Shown here: positions 1-7,634 of the stretch, piece after piece
How positions within the stretch are numbered: position 1 is the stretch's first letter
Layout of the letters: every line of letters starts with the position of its first letter
From: Helicobacter sp. 12S02232-10
GTDB taxonomy: Bacteria; Campylobacterota; Campylobacteria; Campylobacterales; Helicobacteraceae
Length of the DNA: 64,000 nt
Assembly (NCBI RefSeq): GCF_002272895.1
Contig: NZ_MLAQ01000007.1
Location: 39,749-103,748, forward strand
Direction: 5' to 3'
The notes under the pieces: generated by a model
The model's database searches: none
Seen by the model: only the letters and a program-made list of their open reading frames with translations
Told to the model about the DNA's origin: nothing
Position numbers and translations under genes: made by a program

Positions 1-612
1 TGCAATAGTCCCTGCTCCTGCGACACTAAAAACTCTATCGATGTAATATCTGAAGAATGCAGCGAATTCTTTTTGGGGTTTTGGAATTGCATAAAGTAGA
101 TTGATAAGCTGTTCTTTTGTGCTTTGGATATGAATGCTGAATTCTGCAATTTTATAAAGCTTGATATTTTTGAGTTTGGAAAATAAAGTTTGGATCTCTT
201 TTTTTAAGTCCGTCAGTGCCTCTGCATCTTTGAGTAAGTCAATTTTGGTGATGATGCAAACTCCAAGTGTTATTCCAAGAATATCTGCGATTTGGAGATG
301 TTCGATGGTTTGGGGCATAATCCCTTCATTTGCACTGATGACAAGGAGAAAAACATCAATGCCAAATGCCCCAGCAATCATATTTTTGATGAGTTTTTCG
401 TGACCGGGAACATCAATGAAAGCGATATTCCTGCCTTTATCATCGTCTGATCTTGGGGGAAGGGACAGGTTTGAAAAACTGATATCTAGAGTGATACCCC
501 TTTGTTTTTCTTCAGGCTGCCCATCTCCATCAAATCCATTTAAGGCTTTAATAAGATTTGTTTTGCCGTGATCAATATGCCCGCCAAGCCCTATAATAAG
601 GTCATTTTTCAT
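1..612 (-). CDS. selB: Selenocysteine-specific elongation factor SelB (N-terminal part; cut by window edge)
   Basis: This GTPase delivers Sec-tRNA to the ribosome at UGA codons that carry a SECIS element. About 204 N-terminal residues are visible. The reading begins MKNDLIIGLGGHIDHGKTN, containing the G1 loop GHIDHGKT, and continues with the translation-factor G3 motif DVPGHEKLIKNMIAGA and the G4-like ITKIDLL. The ATG at 612 overlaps the end of selA by 11 bases, which indicates translational coupling. The C-terminal mRNA-binding winged helices lie outside the window. The N-terminus is distinct from EF-Tu because of the 'GHIDHGKT..IKAL' spacing and the selA linkage. Confidence 0.93.
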   Translation of the reverse strand, partial: MKNDLIIGLGGHIDHGKTNLIKALNGFDGDGQPEEKQRGITLDISFSNLSLPPRSDDDKGRNIAFIDVPGHEKLIKNMIAGAFGIDVFLLVISANEGIMPQTIEHLQIADILGITLGVCIITKIDLLKDAEALTDLKKEIQTLFSKLKNIKLYKIAEFSIHIQSTKEQLINLLYAIPKPQKEFAAFFRYYIDRVFSVAGAGTIA

Positions 613-1951
613 TTTCTATCTCAAGGAAAATATTTTGAATTTGTTTGAAATGAGAGGGATTTAAGCAACGCGTATCTAAAAGAATTTTGTCGCTTTGGAT
701 TCTTGCAATCAGACCTTTGGAGCGTATTTTTTCATTGAGGGCTTGTGTTTTTATGAATTTATGGCTTAAAGAAATCCCATATGAGGAAAATTCTTTTTCA
801 GGCAATGCTCCTCCGCCTGCTTTTGAGGTCAAAGCGATGATTTTACAATTGAGGTTTGGTAAAATCGTGAGTTTTTTAGAAAGTTCAATCGCCTTTTGAT
901 GTAAATGCTCTTGGGTTTGATGCAACATTGAGAGAGTAGGAATCATTTCGATCTTGTTTTCCAAGTAGGCCTTTAGAGTTGCCATAAGGGCAAAAATAGT
1001 AAATTTATCAACACGCAATGCCCGTAAGAGATGATTTTTTTTGAGCTGTTCTATCAGGGTTTTTTTTCCAAAAATGATCCCTGCTTGAGGACCTCCTAAA
1101 AGCTTATCCCCGCTAAAACTCACTAAGCTTGGATTTTTGGAAGCAATCTCAATCAAAGAGGGTTCAGAAATTTCAGGAATCGGAGCGATAAAACCGCTTC
1201 CGACATCGTAGTAATCAATCAGATTATGCTTTTTTGCCAGCGCGCTTAAGTCTTGAAATGGGACTTCTTGAGTGAAGCCGATTTGCTTGAAGTTGCTTTG
1301 ATGGACTTTAAGAAGGAGGCTGCAATTTTCATTGAGTGCATTTTCATAGTCTTGTAAATGCGTTTTGTTCGTTGTCCCGACTTCTTTTAAAATTCCTCCG
1401 GCACAAAGTATGATTTCAGGGATACGAAAACTCCCGCCAATCTCAATGAGTTCGCCTCTTGAGATAACCACTTCTTTGTTTTTAGCAAAAGTGCTGATGA
1501 TGAGCAAGACTGCAGCGGCGTTATTATTGACTACAAGGGCGTCTTCGCATTCAAAAAGTGTGCAGATAAATTTTTTAATGTGCGCATATCTTTCTCCTCT
1601 TTGACCTTTTTGTAAGTCGTATTCAAGATTATTGTATTCGCCCATCAGTGGAAAAACTTCTTCAAGCAGTTTTTTGGAAAAAATACTTCTTCCAAGATTT
1701 GTTTGAAGGATCACGCCCGTAGCGTTTATCAAGGGTTTTAAATCGGGGGTTAAAAGTTTTTCATAGGCTTTGGCGATGGTTTCTAAAATATCTTCATAAG
1801 GGGGTAAGATTTGATTTTCAAGCAGTTTTTGGCGTAAAATTTGGATTTGTTCTTGGGCGATTTGTTTTAAAAGAAAAATATTTTTAGTTTGAAATCGGGG
1901 TTCTTTGAGGAGTTTGTCAATTTTTGGGAGTTGGGATAATGATTCTCTCAA
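602..1951 (-). CDS. selA: L-seryl-tRNA(Sec) selenium transferase SelA
   Basis: SelA is a PLP enzyme that converts Ser-tRNA(Sec) to selenocysteinyl-tRNA using selenophosphate. The 449-residue length is normal. An N-terminal helical tRNA-binding domain (about 1-70) precedes 'LINATGVILQTNLGRS' (about 74-89). The PLP lysine is expected at K283 in 'SFSGDKLLGGPQAG'. It is the first gene of a selA-selB operon, with selB overlapping its stop. The tRNA-Sec gene lies 68 bases upstream on the opposite strand, so the whole Sec-insertion set except selD is in one locus. Confidence 0.95.
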   Translation of the reverse strand: MRESLSQLPKIDKLLKEPRFQTKNIFLLKQIAQEQIQILRQKLLENQILPPYEDILETIAKAYEKLLTPDLKPLINATGVILQTNLGRSIFSKKLLEEVFPLMGEYNNLEYDLQKGQRGERYAHIKKFICTLFECEDALVVNNNAAAVLLIISTFAKNKEVVISRGELIEIGGSFRIPEIILCAGGILKEVGTTNKTHLQDYENALNENCSLLLKVHQSNFKQIGFTQEVPFQDLSALAKKHNLIDYYDVGSGFIAPIPEISEPSLIEIASKNPSLVSFSGDKLLGGPQAGIIFGKKTLIEQLKKNHLLRALRVDKFTIFALMATLKAYLENKIEMIPTLSMLHQTQEHLHQKAIELSKKLTILPNLNCKIIALTSKAGGGALPEKEFSSYGISLSHKFIKTQALNEKIRSKGLIARIQSDKILLDTRCLNPSHFKQIQNIFLEIENEK

Positions 1952-1981
1952 AGCAGTCCTTTTATGGGATTTTAAAATAAA

Positions 1982-1993
1982 TATAATTATAAT
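1982..1993 (+). promoter_or_regulatory. Putative -10 element for selC
   Basis: Two overlapping TATAAT-type hexamers (1982-1987 and 1988-1993) lie 26-37 bases before the tRNA-Sec 5' end, a suitable distance for a short leader. They sit in the divergent selA/selC gap. This is a motif match only. No clear -35 is seen, which is usual in Helicobacter. Confidence 0.45.
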
Positions 1994-2018
1994 GAAAGCG
2001 GTTTTAAGTTTTGTTTAA

Positions 2019-2114
2019 TGGGGGGCAAGCATAGCTGGTGCGTGCCTTGGGCTTCAAACCCATAGAGCGTTCAGGTGTCTGGATGTTGGGAGGTTCGATT
2101 CCTCCGCCCTCTCG
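2019..2114 (+). tRNA. selC: tRNA-Sec (anticodon TCA)
   Basis: The gene is about 95 bases, longer than ordinary tRNAs. The anticodon loop CTTCAAA (2052-2058) carries TCA, which reads UGA. The long variable arm has a seven-pair stem, CGTTCAG pairing with CTGGATG around a GTGT loop. The T arm is GGAGG-TTCGATT-CCTCC. The acceptor is odd. The 3' strand GCCCTCTC pairs with the six G's and C at 2020-2026, with two G-U pairs, but the expected first base (T2019) would face a C, so the eighth acceptor pair is mismatched. CCA is not encoded. Its position next to selA/selB supports the call. Confidence 0.9.
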
Positions 2115-2229
2115 CCTTTTTGATTTTATGAGATTGACATCATCATAAGAACGAAGAAAGATGATTGATTGAAATTCTATTGATAAAAAATTAAATTTTA
2201 TGACTTTTAAAGATAGTATTGTAATCTAG

Positions 2230-2254
2230 AAACAAAGAGAAAATCTCTTTGTTT
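2230..2254. terminator. Hairpin at the 3' end of the beta-barrel gene
   Basis: A perfect 11-bp stem (AAACAAAGAGA with TCTCTTTGTTT) around an AAA loop overlaps the stop codon of the minus-strand beta-barrel gene. There is no long T-run on either side, so it may terminate weakly or protect the mRNA 3' end. It could also stop read-through from selC. Confidence 0.45.
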
Positions 2255-3164
2255 ATTTGAAATATATCCCTATAGTTCCATTGTAAGCAATGACATTAGA
2301 GTTGAAAGCTTGAGTCATTATTTCTATGCCATATTTAAAACCAAAATGCTCATTGAAATCGTATTTTCCTCCTCCTTCAATACCTACACCATAGGATTCA
2401 AAACCATTTTTATGCAATCTGATATGATTGAGCGTATCTGAATCTTTTTGGGAATAGCCTAACCCGAGAAAACTCATATGATTCCCATTGTTCATTTGCA
2501 ATAAAAGTCTTACACCAACCTCATCGCCGTTTCTGAAACTCATATCTTTGTAATTTTGAGTTAGATTCAGCCTATAGTAGATTTGTGTTATTGCGGATAC
2601 AAACTTATCATCTTTCTTTTTTTCTTTGACGATGTTAAAAAATAATGTATGTCCTTTGAAAAAGTTCATATGGGTATTTGTATTCTCAAACAAGCTATTG
2701 CTGATGATGTCTGAATTATCCCCGATGATAAATTTATAAGTCTCACTTTGATATATTTTGCCCATCAAACCGATGTTAGCGGAGTTGAAAGCAAAAGAAC
2801 CAGCGACATTGTCATCACTTTTTGCAGCGTTATGTTGGTAGTAGCCGTTTGCATTGGCAGATATTTCCAAGCGGTCTAAAATCCCATATCGAGCGTTGAT
2901 GTTGGCATTAAAGAATACCTGAGATGTTTTGGGATTGTCTTTTTGATAAGAGGGTAGGGGAATGTATTGGGGATTGATCGAGTTGCGGTATGCAAAAGGT
3001 ACTGCAGTATCTTCAACCCTATTAAGTGCCATTGCAGAAACATCGACGCCAAATGTAAAATTATTACTTTCAAGCACATCACCTTCTATGGGTGGGGTGG
3101 CGTGAGCTACCCCTGCGATGAAAAGTGAAATAAAAAGGGCTAAAAAGGTCAATTTTTTCATCAT
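2253..3164 (-). CDS. Predicted outer-membrane beta-barrel protein, MetA-pathway/transporter-like
   Basis: The protein has 303 residues with a Sec signal peptide (about 1-22, ending AGVAHA). The mature part is rich in alternating hydrophobic strands and Asn/Tyr/Phe. The segment RYGILDRLEISANANGYY (around 90-110) has the 'RYG..DRLEI' pattern common in small outer-membrane barrels of the phenol-degradation/transporter type. The C-terminus 'GTIGIYFK' ends in a strand but not in the usual terminal Phe. It lies 6 bases after the 90-residue exported peptide gene and is very probably cotranscribed with it. Function is unknown. Export or anchoring of the peptide is an inference from the pairing only. 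Confidence 0.7.
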   Translation of the reverse strand: MMKKLTFLALFISLFIAGVAHATPPIEGDVLESNNFTFGVDVSAMALNRVEDTAVPFAYRNSINPQYIPLPSYQKDNPKTSQVFFNANINARYGILDRLEISANANGYYQHNAAKSDDNVAGSFAFNSANIGLMGKIYQSETYKFIIGDNSDIISNSLFENTNTHMNFFKGHTLFFNIVKEKKKDDKFVSAITQIYYRLNLTQNYKDMSFRNGDEVGVRLLLQMNNGNHMSFLGLGYSQKDSDTLNHIRLHKNGFESYGVGIEGGGKYDFNEHFGFKYGIEIMTQAFNSNVIAYNGTIGIYFK

Positions 3165-3170
3165 AATCCC

Positions 3171-3443
3171 TTAAAGAAGCAAGAGTGCCAGTGCAAATCC
3201 AGTGCCCCAGCTAAATCCGCGCTTAAAGTCATTCCAAAAGCCAAAGCCCTGTGTGCTTTTCATTTCATCTAAGCTCAATGGACTTACATTGACCTGACCA
3301 CCAAAAATTGCATCCATATCCGATGGGCTTAATTCCTGAGTCAAAGCTGCCCCAGATGGGTTTGAGTTATAGGCAGGCTGGGCATAGCTTAAGCTGCCTC
3401 CGATACCAAAAATTAATAATGAAATTAGTAAAACTTTTTTCAT
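3171..3443 (-). CDS. Small exported peptide with double-glycine-leader-like motifs
   Basis: The protein has 90 residues. A Sec signal peptide (1-21, cleavage after SYA) is followed by ELSPSDMDAIFGGQ (37-50), which matches the LSxxELxxIxGG pattern of bacteriocin leader peptides. A second, degenerate copy, PLSLDEMKSTQGFG, sits at 55-68, 18 residues later. The C-terminal 22 residues are aromatic and amphipathic and end in an alanine/leucine tail. There is a clear RBS (AAAGGAC) and promoter. No C39 peptidase or ABC exporter gene is adjacent, so classical bacteriocin export is not supported. Similar post-signal 'L..EL..V.GQ' motifs are known in gammaproteobacterial secreted proteins. Function is unknown. 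Confidence 0.75.
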   Translation of the reverse strand: MKKVLLISLLIFGIGGSLSYAQPAYNSNPSGAALTQELSPSDMDAIFGGQVNVSPLSLDEMKSTQGFGFWNDFKRGFSWGTGFALALLLL

Positions 3444-3506
3444 TTTTTAAGTCCTTTTATATTAATTTTAAATTAACTATATAAAATATAATTGATTTAT
3501 GTAATA

Positions 3507-3535
3507 ACTATATAAAAAATTTATTTTATTGTCAA
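3507..3535 (-). promoter_or_regulatory. Sigma70 promoter of the peptide/beta-barrel pair
   Basis: On the minus strand TTGACA (3535-3530) and TATAGT (3512-3507) are separated by exactly 17 bases. This is a near-consensus promoter, unusual in a genus where -35 boxes are often weak. The expected start near 3500 gives a leader of about 55 bases. Confidence 0.75.
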
Positions 3536-3592
3536 TAAATAATTATATTAAATCATAAAGGCTATTTTTTATGTTACATATTGTTACAACAA

Positions 3593-3607
3593 TGAGAATG
3601 ATTATCA
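3593..3607. promoter_or_regulatory. Fur-box-like palindrome
   Basis: TGAGAATGATTATCA is a 7-1-7 inverted repeat that matches the Fur core (TGATAATnATTATCA) at all but one position. It lies about 58 bases upstream of the -35 of the peptide/beta-barrel promoter. It could act as a distal operator. No gene reads away from it on the other strand before the tRNA cluster. Confidence 0.5.
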
Positions 3608-3695
3608 TATTGTAAAAAAGATTTGGATTTTGTGATGATTATGAAAGTTTGCAATCAGAATTGATCATAAGTAAGATTTGAAATATAGGGTTTAG

Positions 3696-3772
3696 TGGTG
3701 CGCCCGGCAGGATTCGAACCTGCGACCTACGGCTTAGAAGGCTGTTGCTCTATCCAACTGAGCTACGAGCGC
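3696..3772 (-). tRNA. tRNA-Arg (anticodon TCT)
   Basis: On the minus strand it starts GCGCTCGTAGCTCAG, has a GGTTCGAATCC T-arm, and encodes CCA. The anticodon loop is CTTCTAA, giving TCT. One A-C mismatch is seen in the anticodon stem (ACAGC/GCCGT). It is the last of four tRNAs transcribed leftward. Confidence 0.95.
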
Positions 3773-3790
3773 GTTAAAATTTAAGTCAGG

Positions 3791-3867
3791 TGGTACGCCC
3801 GAAGGGAGTCGAACCCCTAACCCCCAGATCCGAAGTCTGGTGCTCTATCCAATTGAGCTACGAACGC
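3791..3867 (-). tRNA. tRNA-Arg (anticodon TCG)
   Basis: On the minus strand it starts GCGTTCGTAGCTCAA. The anticodon arm CCAGA-CTTCGGA-TCTGG gives TCG. The T arm contains GGTTCGACTCC, the acceptor 3' strand is CGGGCGT, and CCA is encoded. It is in the same cluster and direction as its neighbours. Confidence 0.95.
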
Positions 3868-3895
3868 AGAAGTTATTGATTAAAAATTAAATTTA

Positions 3896-3973
3896 TGGGG
3901 TGGGAGATGGGGCTCGAACCCACGACCCTCAGAGCCACAACCTGATGCTCTAACCAACTGAGCTACACCCACC
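3896..3973 (-). tRNA. tRNA-His (anticodon GTG)
   Basis: On the minus strand it starts GGTGGGTGTAGCTCAG, including the extra G-1 opposite C73 that is typical of tRNA-His. The anticodon arm TCAGG-TTGTGGC-TCTGA gives GTG. CCA is encoded. One T-T mismatch is seen in the acceptor stem. Confidence 0.95.
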
Positions 3974-3999
3974 ATAAAGAATTGTCATTTAAACCAAAA

Positions 4000-4077
4000 T
4001 GGTCGGGGCGAAAGGATTCGAACCTTCGACCCCTTGGTCCCAAACCAAGTGCGCTAACCAGACTGCGCTACGCCCCG
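4000..4077 (-). tRNA. tRNA-Pro (anticodon TGG)
   Basis: On the minus strand the acceptor stem CGGGGCG pairs perfectly with CGCCCCG. The anticodon arm CTTGG-TTTGGGA-CCAAG gives TGG. The discriminator is A and CCA is encoded. It is the first tRNA of the leftward cluster. Confidence 0.96.
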
Positions 4078-4160
4078 ACAAAAAGTTGTAAGGCGGAATT
4101 ATACTCAAACCCTGTTATTTTTGTCAAGGAAAGCCAAGATTGAAAAACTTTCAAAAATGT

Positions 4161-6332
4161 TTAAAAAATCCAAAGCATAGCGTATTTTGTCGCATAAAAA
4201 CCAAGTAGAGAAAACACATAAGCTGTGATTGTCGTGAATGCAAAAAGATAAAAAACAAATTTAACCCCGCCTGCTTCTCTGCCAAATGTGATGGTAGCTG
4301 CAAAACAGGGAATATAAAACATAATAAAAATAATGAAAGCGATGGCAGAGGGAATGCTGACGTTTTTCCTTAAGGTTTCTCTGAAGCTTTGAGAGTTTTC
4401 ATCTTCGCTGTCTCCAAGTGAATAAAGCACTCCAAGAGTAGAAACTACAACTTCTTTTGCAGCAAATCCTGTTACAAGAGAAATGGAAAGCCGCCAATCA
4501 AAATTCATTGGTGCAAAAATTGGTTTTAAAAATATTCCTATTTGTCCGGCATAGCTTTGTTGTAAGTTGAATTCTTCAAGCTCATTTTTAAGGTCTATAA
4601 TCATTTCTTCTTTTTTGGTTTGAGGAATTTTTTTGTTTTTTTCTACAGAGGTTATTTTATCGTCGTATTGCTTTTTTAGTTCAGGATTTTTAGGGTATTG
4701 GGATGCAAACCATACGAGCATCGAACCTATCAGGATAAAAGTTCCTGCTTTTTTGAGATACATTAGGGATTTTGTATAAATGCTAAACCAGACTATTCTC
4801 CAGCTTGGAAGTCGATATTTGGGCATTTCCATTACAAAAGGTTCGTTTTTTCCTTTAAAGACACTGAGTTTTAGGATCTTTGCCATTAAAAGAGCAACCA
4901 AAGAACCTAAAAAATAGATACAAAATAACACGATTCCAGCGTATTTATCAGGAAAAAAAGAACCGATAAATAGGACATAGATCGGAAGTCTTGCGCTACA
5001 GCTCATAAACCCTATGATAAATAAGGTAATGAGTCGTTCGTTTTTGTTTTGGAGGGTGCGGGTCGCCATATAGGCTGGAACGCTACATCCAAATCCTGTA
5101 ACAAGTGGAATAAAACTTTTTCCGTGAAGCCCGAATTTATGAAAAATTCCATCGAGCAAAAAAGCGACACGTGACATATAACCGGTGGATTCTAGAAGTG
5201 AAATGCCAAAATATAAGATGATAATCAAAGGTAAAAATGAAATGACTGCTCCTACGCCCCCGATGATACCATCTCCTATTAAAGAGGCAAAGTTTTCATC
5301 AGGTATGCTTGATTTGACCCAATCACCAAACCATCCTATGCCATCTTCGGCATAGGTTTGGAGTGTTCCTCCAATGATAAAGCTTAGGTAAAAAAGAATA
5401 AACATAAAGAGTAAAAAAATAGGCAAGCCAAAATATTGGTTTAGCAAAATCGAATCAATACTTTGGGCTTGGCGCAAGGATTTTTTGGGGAATGAAATCA
5501 CTTCTTGAGCTGCTCCTTTACCAAAAGCAAGTGCATCTGAAGCAAATATATTTTGGACATTGCTTTCTCCAGAGCATTTATAAAGGGATTGGATAGAAGA
5601 ATTGACAACTTTAGAGAGTTCAAGCCAACAGGCCTTATCGTGTAAATATGAATAAATAAAGGTTTGTTGGGATAGCAGCATTACAGCAACTTGTCTTAGG
5701 GTGAAGTGTTCTTTATTTTTATCGTGAGTTAAAAAAACTGAAATTTCAGGGTATGATTTTTGTGTGAGGAAATTTACAAGCGTTTGGATTTGGGTCTCAA
5801 TAAAATCTGTATAAATTCTTTTTGGTGGTTTGAAATCAGCTTTATAAAGATCAATGATTGATTGGAGTAAAAAATTCATATCAAAGTGTTTGCTTGCTGA
5901 AGTTGGGATACATTGCACTCCTAGTATTTCTGAAAGGAGCTTTTCATTAATGATGATTTTTTCTTTTTGGGCTTCATCCCACATATTTAAGGCAACTATG
6001 GTTTTTTTGTTTAACCCTAATACTTGAGTTGTTAGAGCAAGATTTCGCTCCAAATTAGTTGCATCAAGAACATTTAAGATGATATCGTAAGATCCGCTTT
6101 CTAAAAATTCTTTGGTTACTTTTTCTTCCAGCGTGAAGTCACTTAGGGAATAAGTTCCTGGAAGGTCGATAATGGTGATTTTTGTGCCGTTGTAATATAG
6201 GGAAGCTTCTGCTTTTTCAACGGTAACGCCCGTAAAGTTGCCAACCTTAAGATGTGCGCCACTGACGCTGTTGATTAAAGAACTTTTGCCTACATTCGGC
6301 TGTCCGACAAGCACTATGGTAATTTCTTCCAT
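4161..6332 (-). CDS. feoB: Ferrous iron transport protein B
   Basis: FeoB is the inner-membrane Fe(II) importer. The 723-residue protein starts with the GTPase domain: G1 GQPNVGKSS (10-18), G3 DLPGTYSLS (about 56-64), and G4-type NMWDEA (about 116). A helical spacer and a polytopic membrane domain follow, with the paired Gate motifs 'GYMSRVAFLLDG..HGKSFIPLVTGFGCSVPAYMATRT' and 'AKEVVVSTLGVLYSLG'. No feoA is adjacent, which is common in Helicobacter. A long soluble insert (about 555-590, Lys/Glu rich) separates membrane helices. Confidence 0.96.
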   Translation of the reverse strand: MEEITIVLVGQPNVGKSSLINSVSGAHLKVGNFTGVTVEKAEASLYYNGTKITIIDLPGTYSLSDFTLEEKVTKEFLESGSYDIILNVLDATNLERNLALTTQVLGLNKKTIVALNMWDEAQKEKIIINEKLLSEILGVQCIPTSASKHFDMNFLLQSIIDLYKADFKPPKRIYTDFIETQIQTLVNFLTQKSYPEISVFLTHDKNKEHFTLRQVAVMLLSQQTFIYSYLHDKACWLELSKVVNSSIQSLYKCSGESNVQNIFASDALAFGKGAAQEVISFPKKSLRQAQSIDSILLNQYFGLPIFLLFMFILFYLSFIIGGTLQTYAEDGIGWFGDWVKSSIPDENFASLIGDGIIGGVGAVISFLPLIIILYFGISLLESTGYMSRVAFLLDGIFHKFGLHGKSFIPLVTGFGCSVPAYMATRTLQNKNERLITLFIIGFMSCSARLPIYVLFIGSFFPDKYAGIVLFCIYFLGSLVALLMAKILKLSVFKGKNEPFVMEMPKYRLPSWRIVWFSIYTKSLMYLKKAGTFILIGSMLVWFASQYPKNPELKKQYDDKITSVEKNKKIPQTKKEEMIIDLKNELEEFNLQQSYAGQIGIFLKPIFAPMNFDWRLSISLVTGFAAKEVVVSTLGVLYSLGDSEDENSQSFRETLRKNVSIPSAIAFIIFIMFYIPCFAATITFGREAGGVKFVFYLFAFTTITAYVFSLLGFYATKYAMLWIF

Positions 6333-6377
6333 TTATTCAATTCTCTGATTTTTGGATTTTTTAAAATTATAACTAAT

Positions 6378-6392
6378 TAAGATTAATTATTA
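6378..6392 (-). promoter_or_regulatory. Weak Fur-box-like site upstream of feoB
   Basis: On the minus strand TAATAATTAATCTTA matches the Helicobacter Fur palindrome TAATAATnATTATTA at 12 of 14 defined positions. It lies 46-60 bases upstream of the feoB start. The region is so AT-rich that chance matches are likely. feoB being Fur-repressed in H. pylori is the main support. Confidence 0.35.
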
Positions 6393-6400
6393 TTATATTT

Positions 6401-7624
6401 TTAAAAAGACAATCGAATACCGCCATTGATTTGAGTAGTGGTTGGGATACCAGTAGAGCTTTTATGGGTGTTTAGAACGTTTAAAATCCCAAATACATTA
6501 TGGGTAAAGCCGATTTCTGTGGAAAAGTTAATTTCATTTTGTCTTGAAGAAATGCCATAAGAGGTACTGCCATAAGCTAGAGAAAATTTGAATCTTTTAA
6601 CGTTTGCACTGATGGCAGCATAGATCAGATTTCCATTTTTTTGAGTTTTGATTGCCTTGCCACCCCATATAAAAAAAGGATCAATGCTATCGCCCATAAT
6701 ATCAAGATTTCCCCATCCTGAATCTTTTGAGGTATGGATATAGCCTGCTGCGACTTCAAAAAAATCCATTCCAAAAAAAATTTTTGCGTCCAAAGCTGAA
6801 GCATTATGGGTATAGCCACTATAACGCTCACTCCCTTCAAAACTATAGGCATAGCCCACATCTGCACCGATAAAAAATCTTGAAATATTGAATTTTCCGT
6901 TTGCCCTTGCTCCTAGTGCAGTGAAAACTTTCGGAGTGAAAAATGTATAAGCTTTAATGGTTAGTGTTTCGGTAATATAGTATTTGAGAGCTAAATTAAG
7001 AAGCCCAAAACGCGAATAGGGATTGACCCTGTCAAATTCTGTCATTTGATAGTAGGCAATTCGTCCATAATCATTGATCCAAAATCCTTCAAGCATTAAT
7101 TTATCAATAGAGCGATTGCGTATCCAAACTCCATCGCTCATCGTATTGATCCATTCATTGGGAATGATAAATCTTCCAGCTTTTATATTTGTGTCTCCAT
7201 CAAAATATTCCAAAAAAGATTCTGCAAGTGCGGCTTGATTGTGGTTAAAAAAATCCTTAGAAGCATCTCCTTTTCCAGCATTTCTGATATTGGGTATTTG
7301 GGGTATTAATAGGTTTTTATGGGCATTATAAAATGGGGCAGCTGCTCTAAAACCCACAGCGGCACGAATATTTTTATAGAATCCTGAAGTATAACTTAAG
7401 CCAACGCTTCCCAAAAAGTAACCTGTATTTCCAAGATAGCTGTAAGTGGCAAGATTTTTGCCGATGCTTGTTGCTTGACCCTTGCCCAATCCTTGATAGT
7501 CTCCATAAAAAATAACATCTCCTTTGGAGACACCGTTTTTGAGAGCTTCATCAATGCTGTCGTAGCTATAAGCAGAGTCAAGACCCAGCGTGCAAAGAAA
7601 AGCTATTTTTAAGAATTTTTTCAC
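6401..7624 (-). CDS. OprD-like outer-membrane porin
   Basis: The protein has a signal peptide (VKKFLKIAFLCTLGLDSAYS) followed by a long region of alternating strands ending in 'GGIRLSF' with a C-terminal Phe, typical of an outer-membrane barrel. The 'IDEALKNGVSKGDVIFYGDYQG' start of the mature protein resembles Campylobacterota Opr-family porins. I place the start at the GTG at 7624. It has an AAGGA ribosome site just upstream and begins directly with the signal peptide, whereas the upstream ATG at 7654 would add ten charged residues and run into panC. Substrate is unknown. Confidence 0.75.
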   Translation of the reverse strand: MKKFLKIAFLCTLGLDSAYSYDSIDEALKNGVSKGDVIFYGDYQGLGKGQATSIGKNLATYSYLGNTGYFLGSVGLSYTSGFYKNIRAAVGFRAAAPFYNAHKNLLIPQIPNIRNAGKGDASKDFFNHNQAALAESFLEYFDGDTNIKAGRFIIPNEWINTMSDGVWIRNRSIDKLMLEGFWINDYGRIAYYQMTEFDRVNPYSRFGLLNLALKYYITETLTIKAYTFFTPKVFTALGARANGKFNISRFFIGADVGYAYSFEGSERYSGYTHNASALDAKIFFGMDFFEVAAGYIHTSKDSGWGNLDIMGDSIDPFFIWGGKAIKTQKNGNLIYAAISANVKRFKFSLAYGSTSYGISSRQNEINFSTEIGFTHNVFGILNVLNTHKSSTGIPTTTQINGGIRLSF

Positions 7625-7634
7625 AAATTTCCTT

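Noticed and set aside
3171..3443. Classical class II bacteriocin with its exporter
   Set aside because: The GG motif follows a Sec signal peptide and no C39 ABC exporter, accessory or immunity gene is adjacent.
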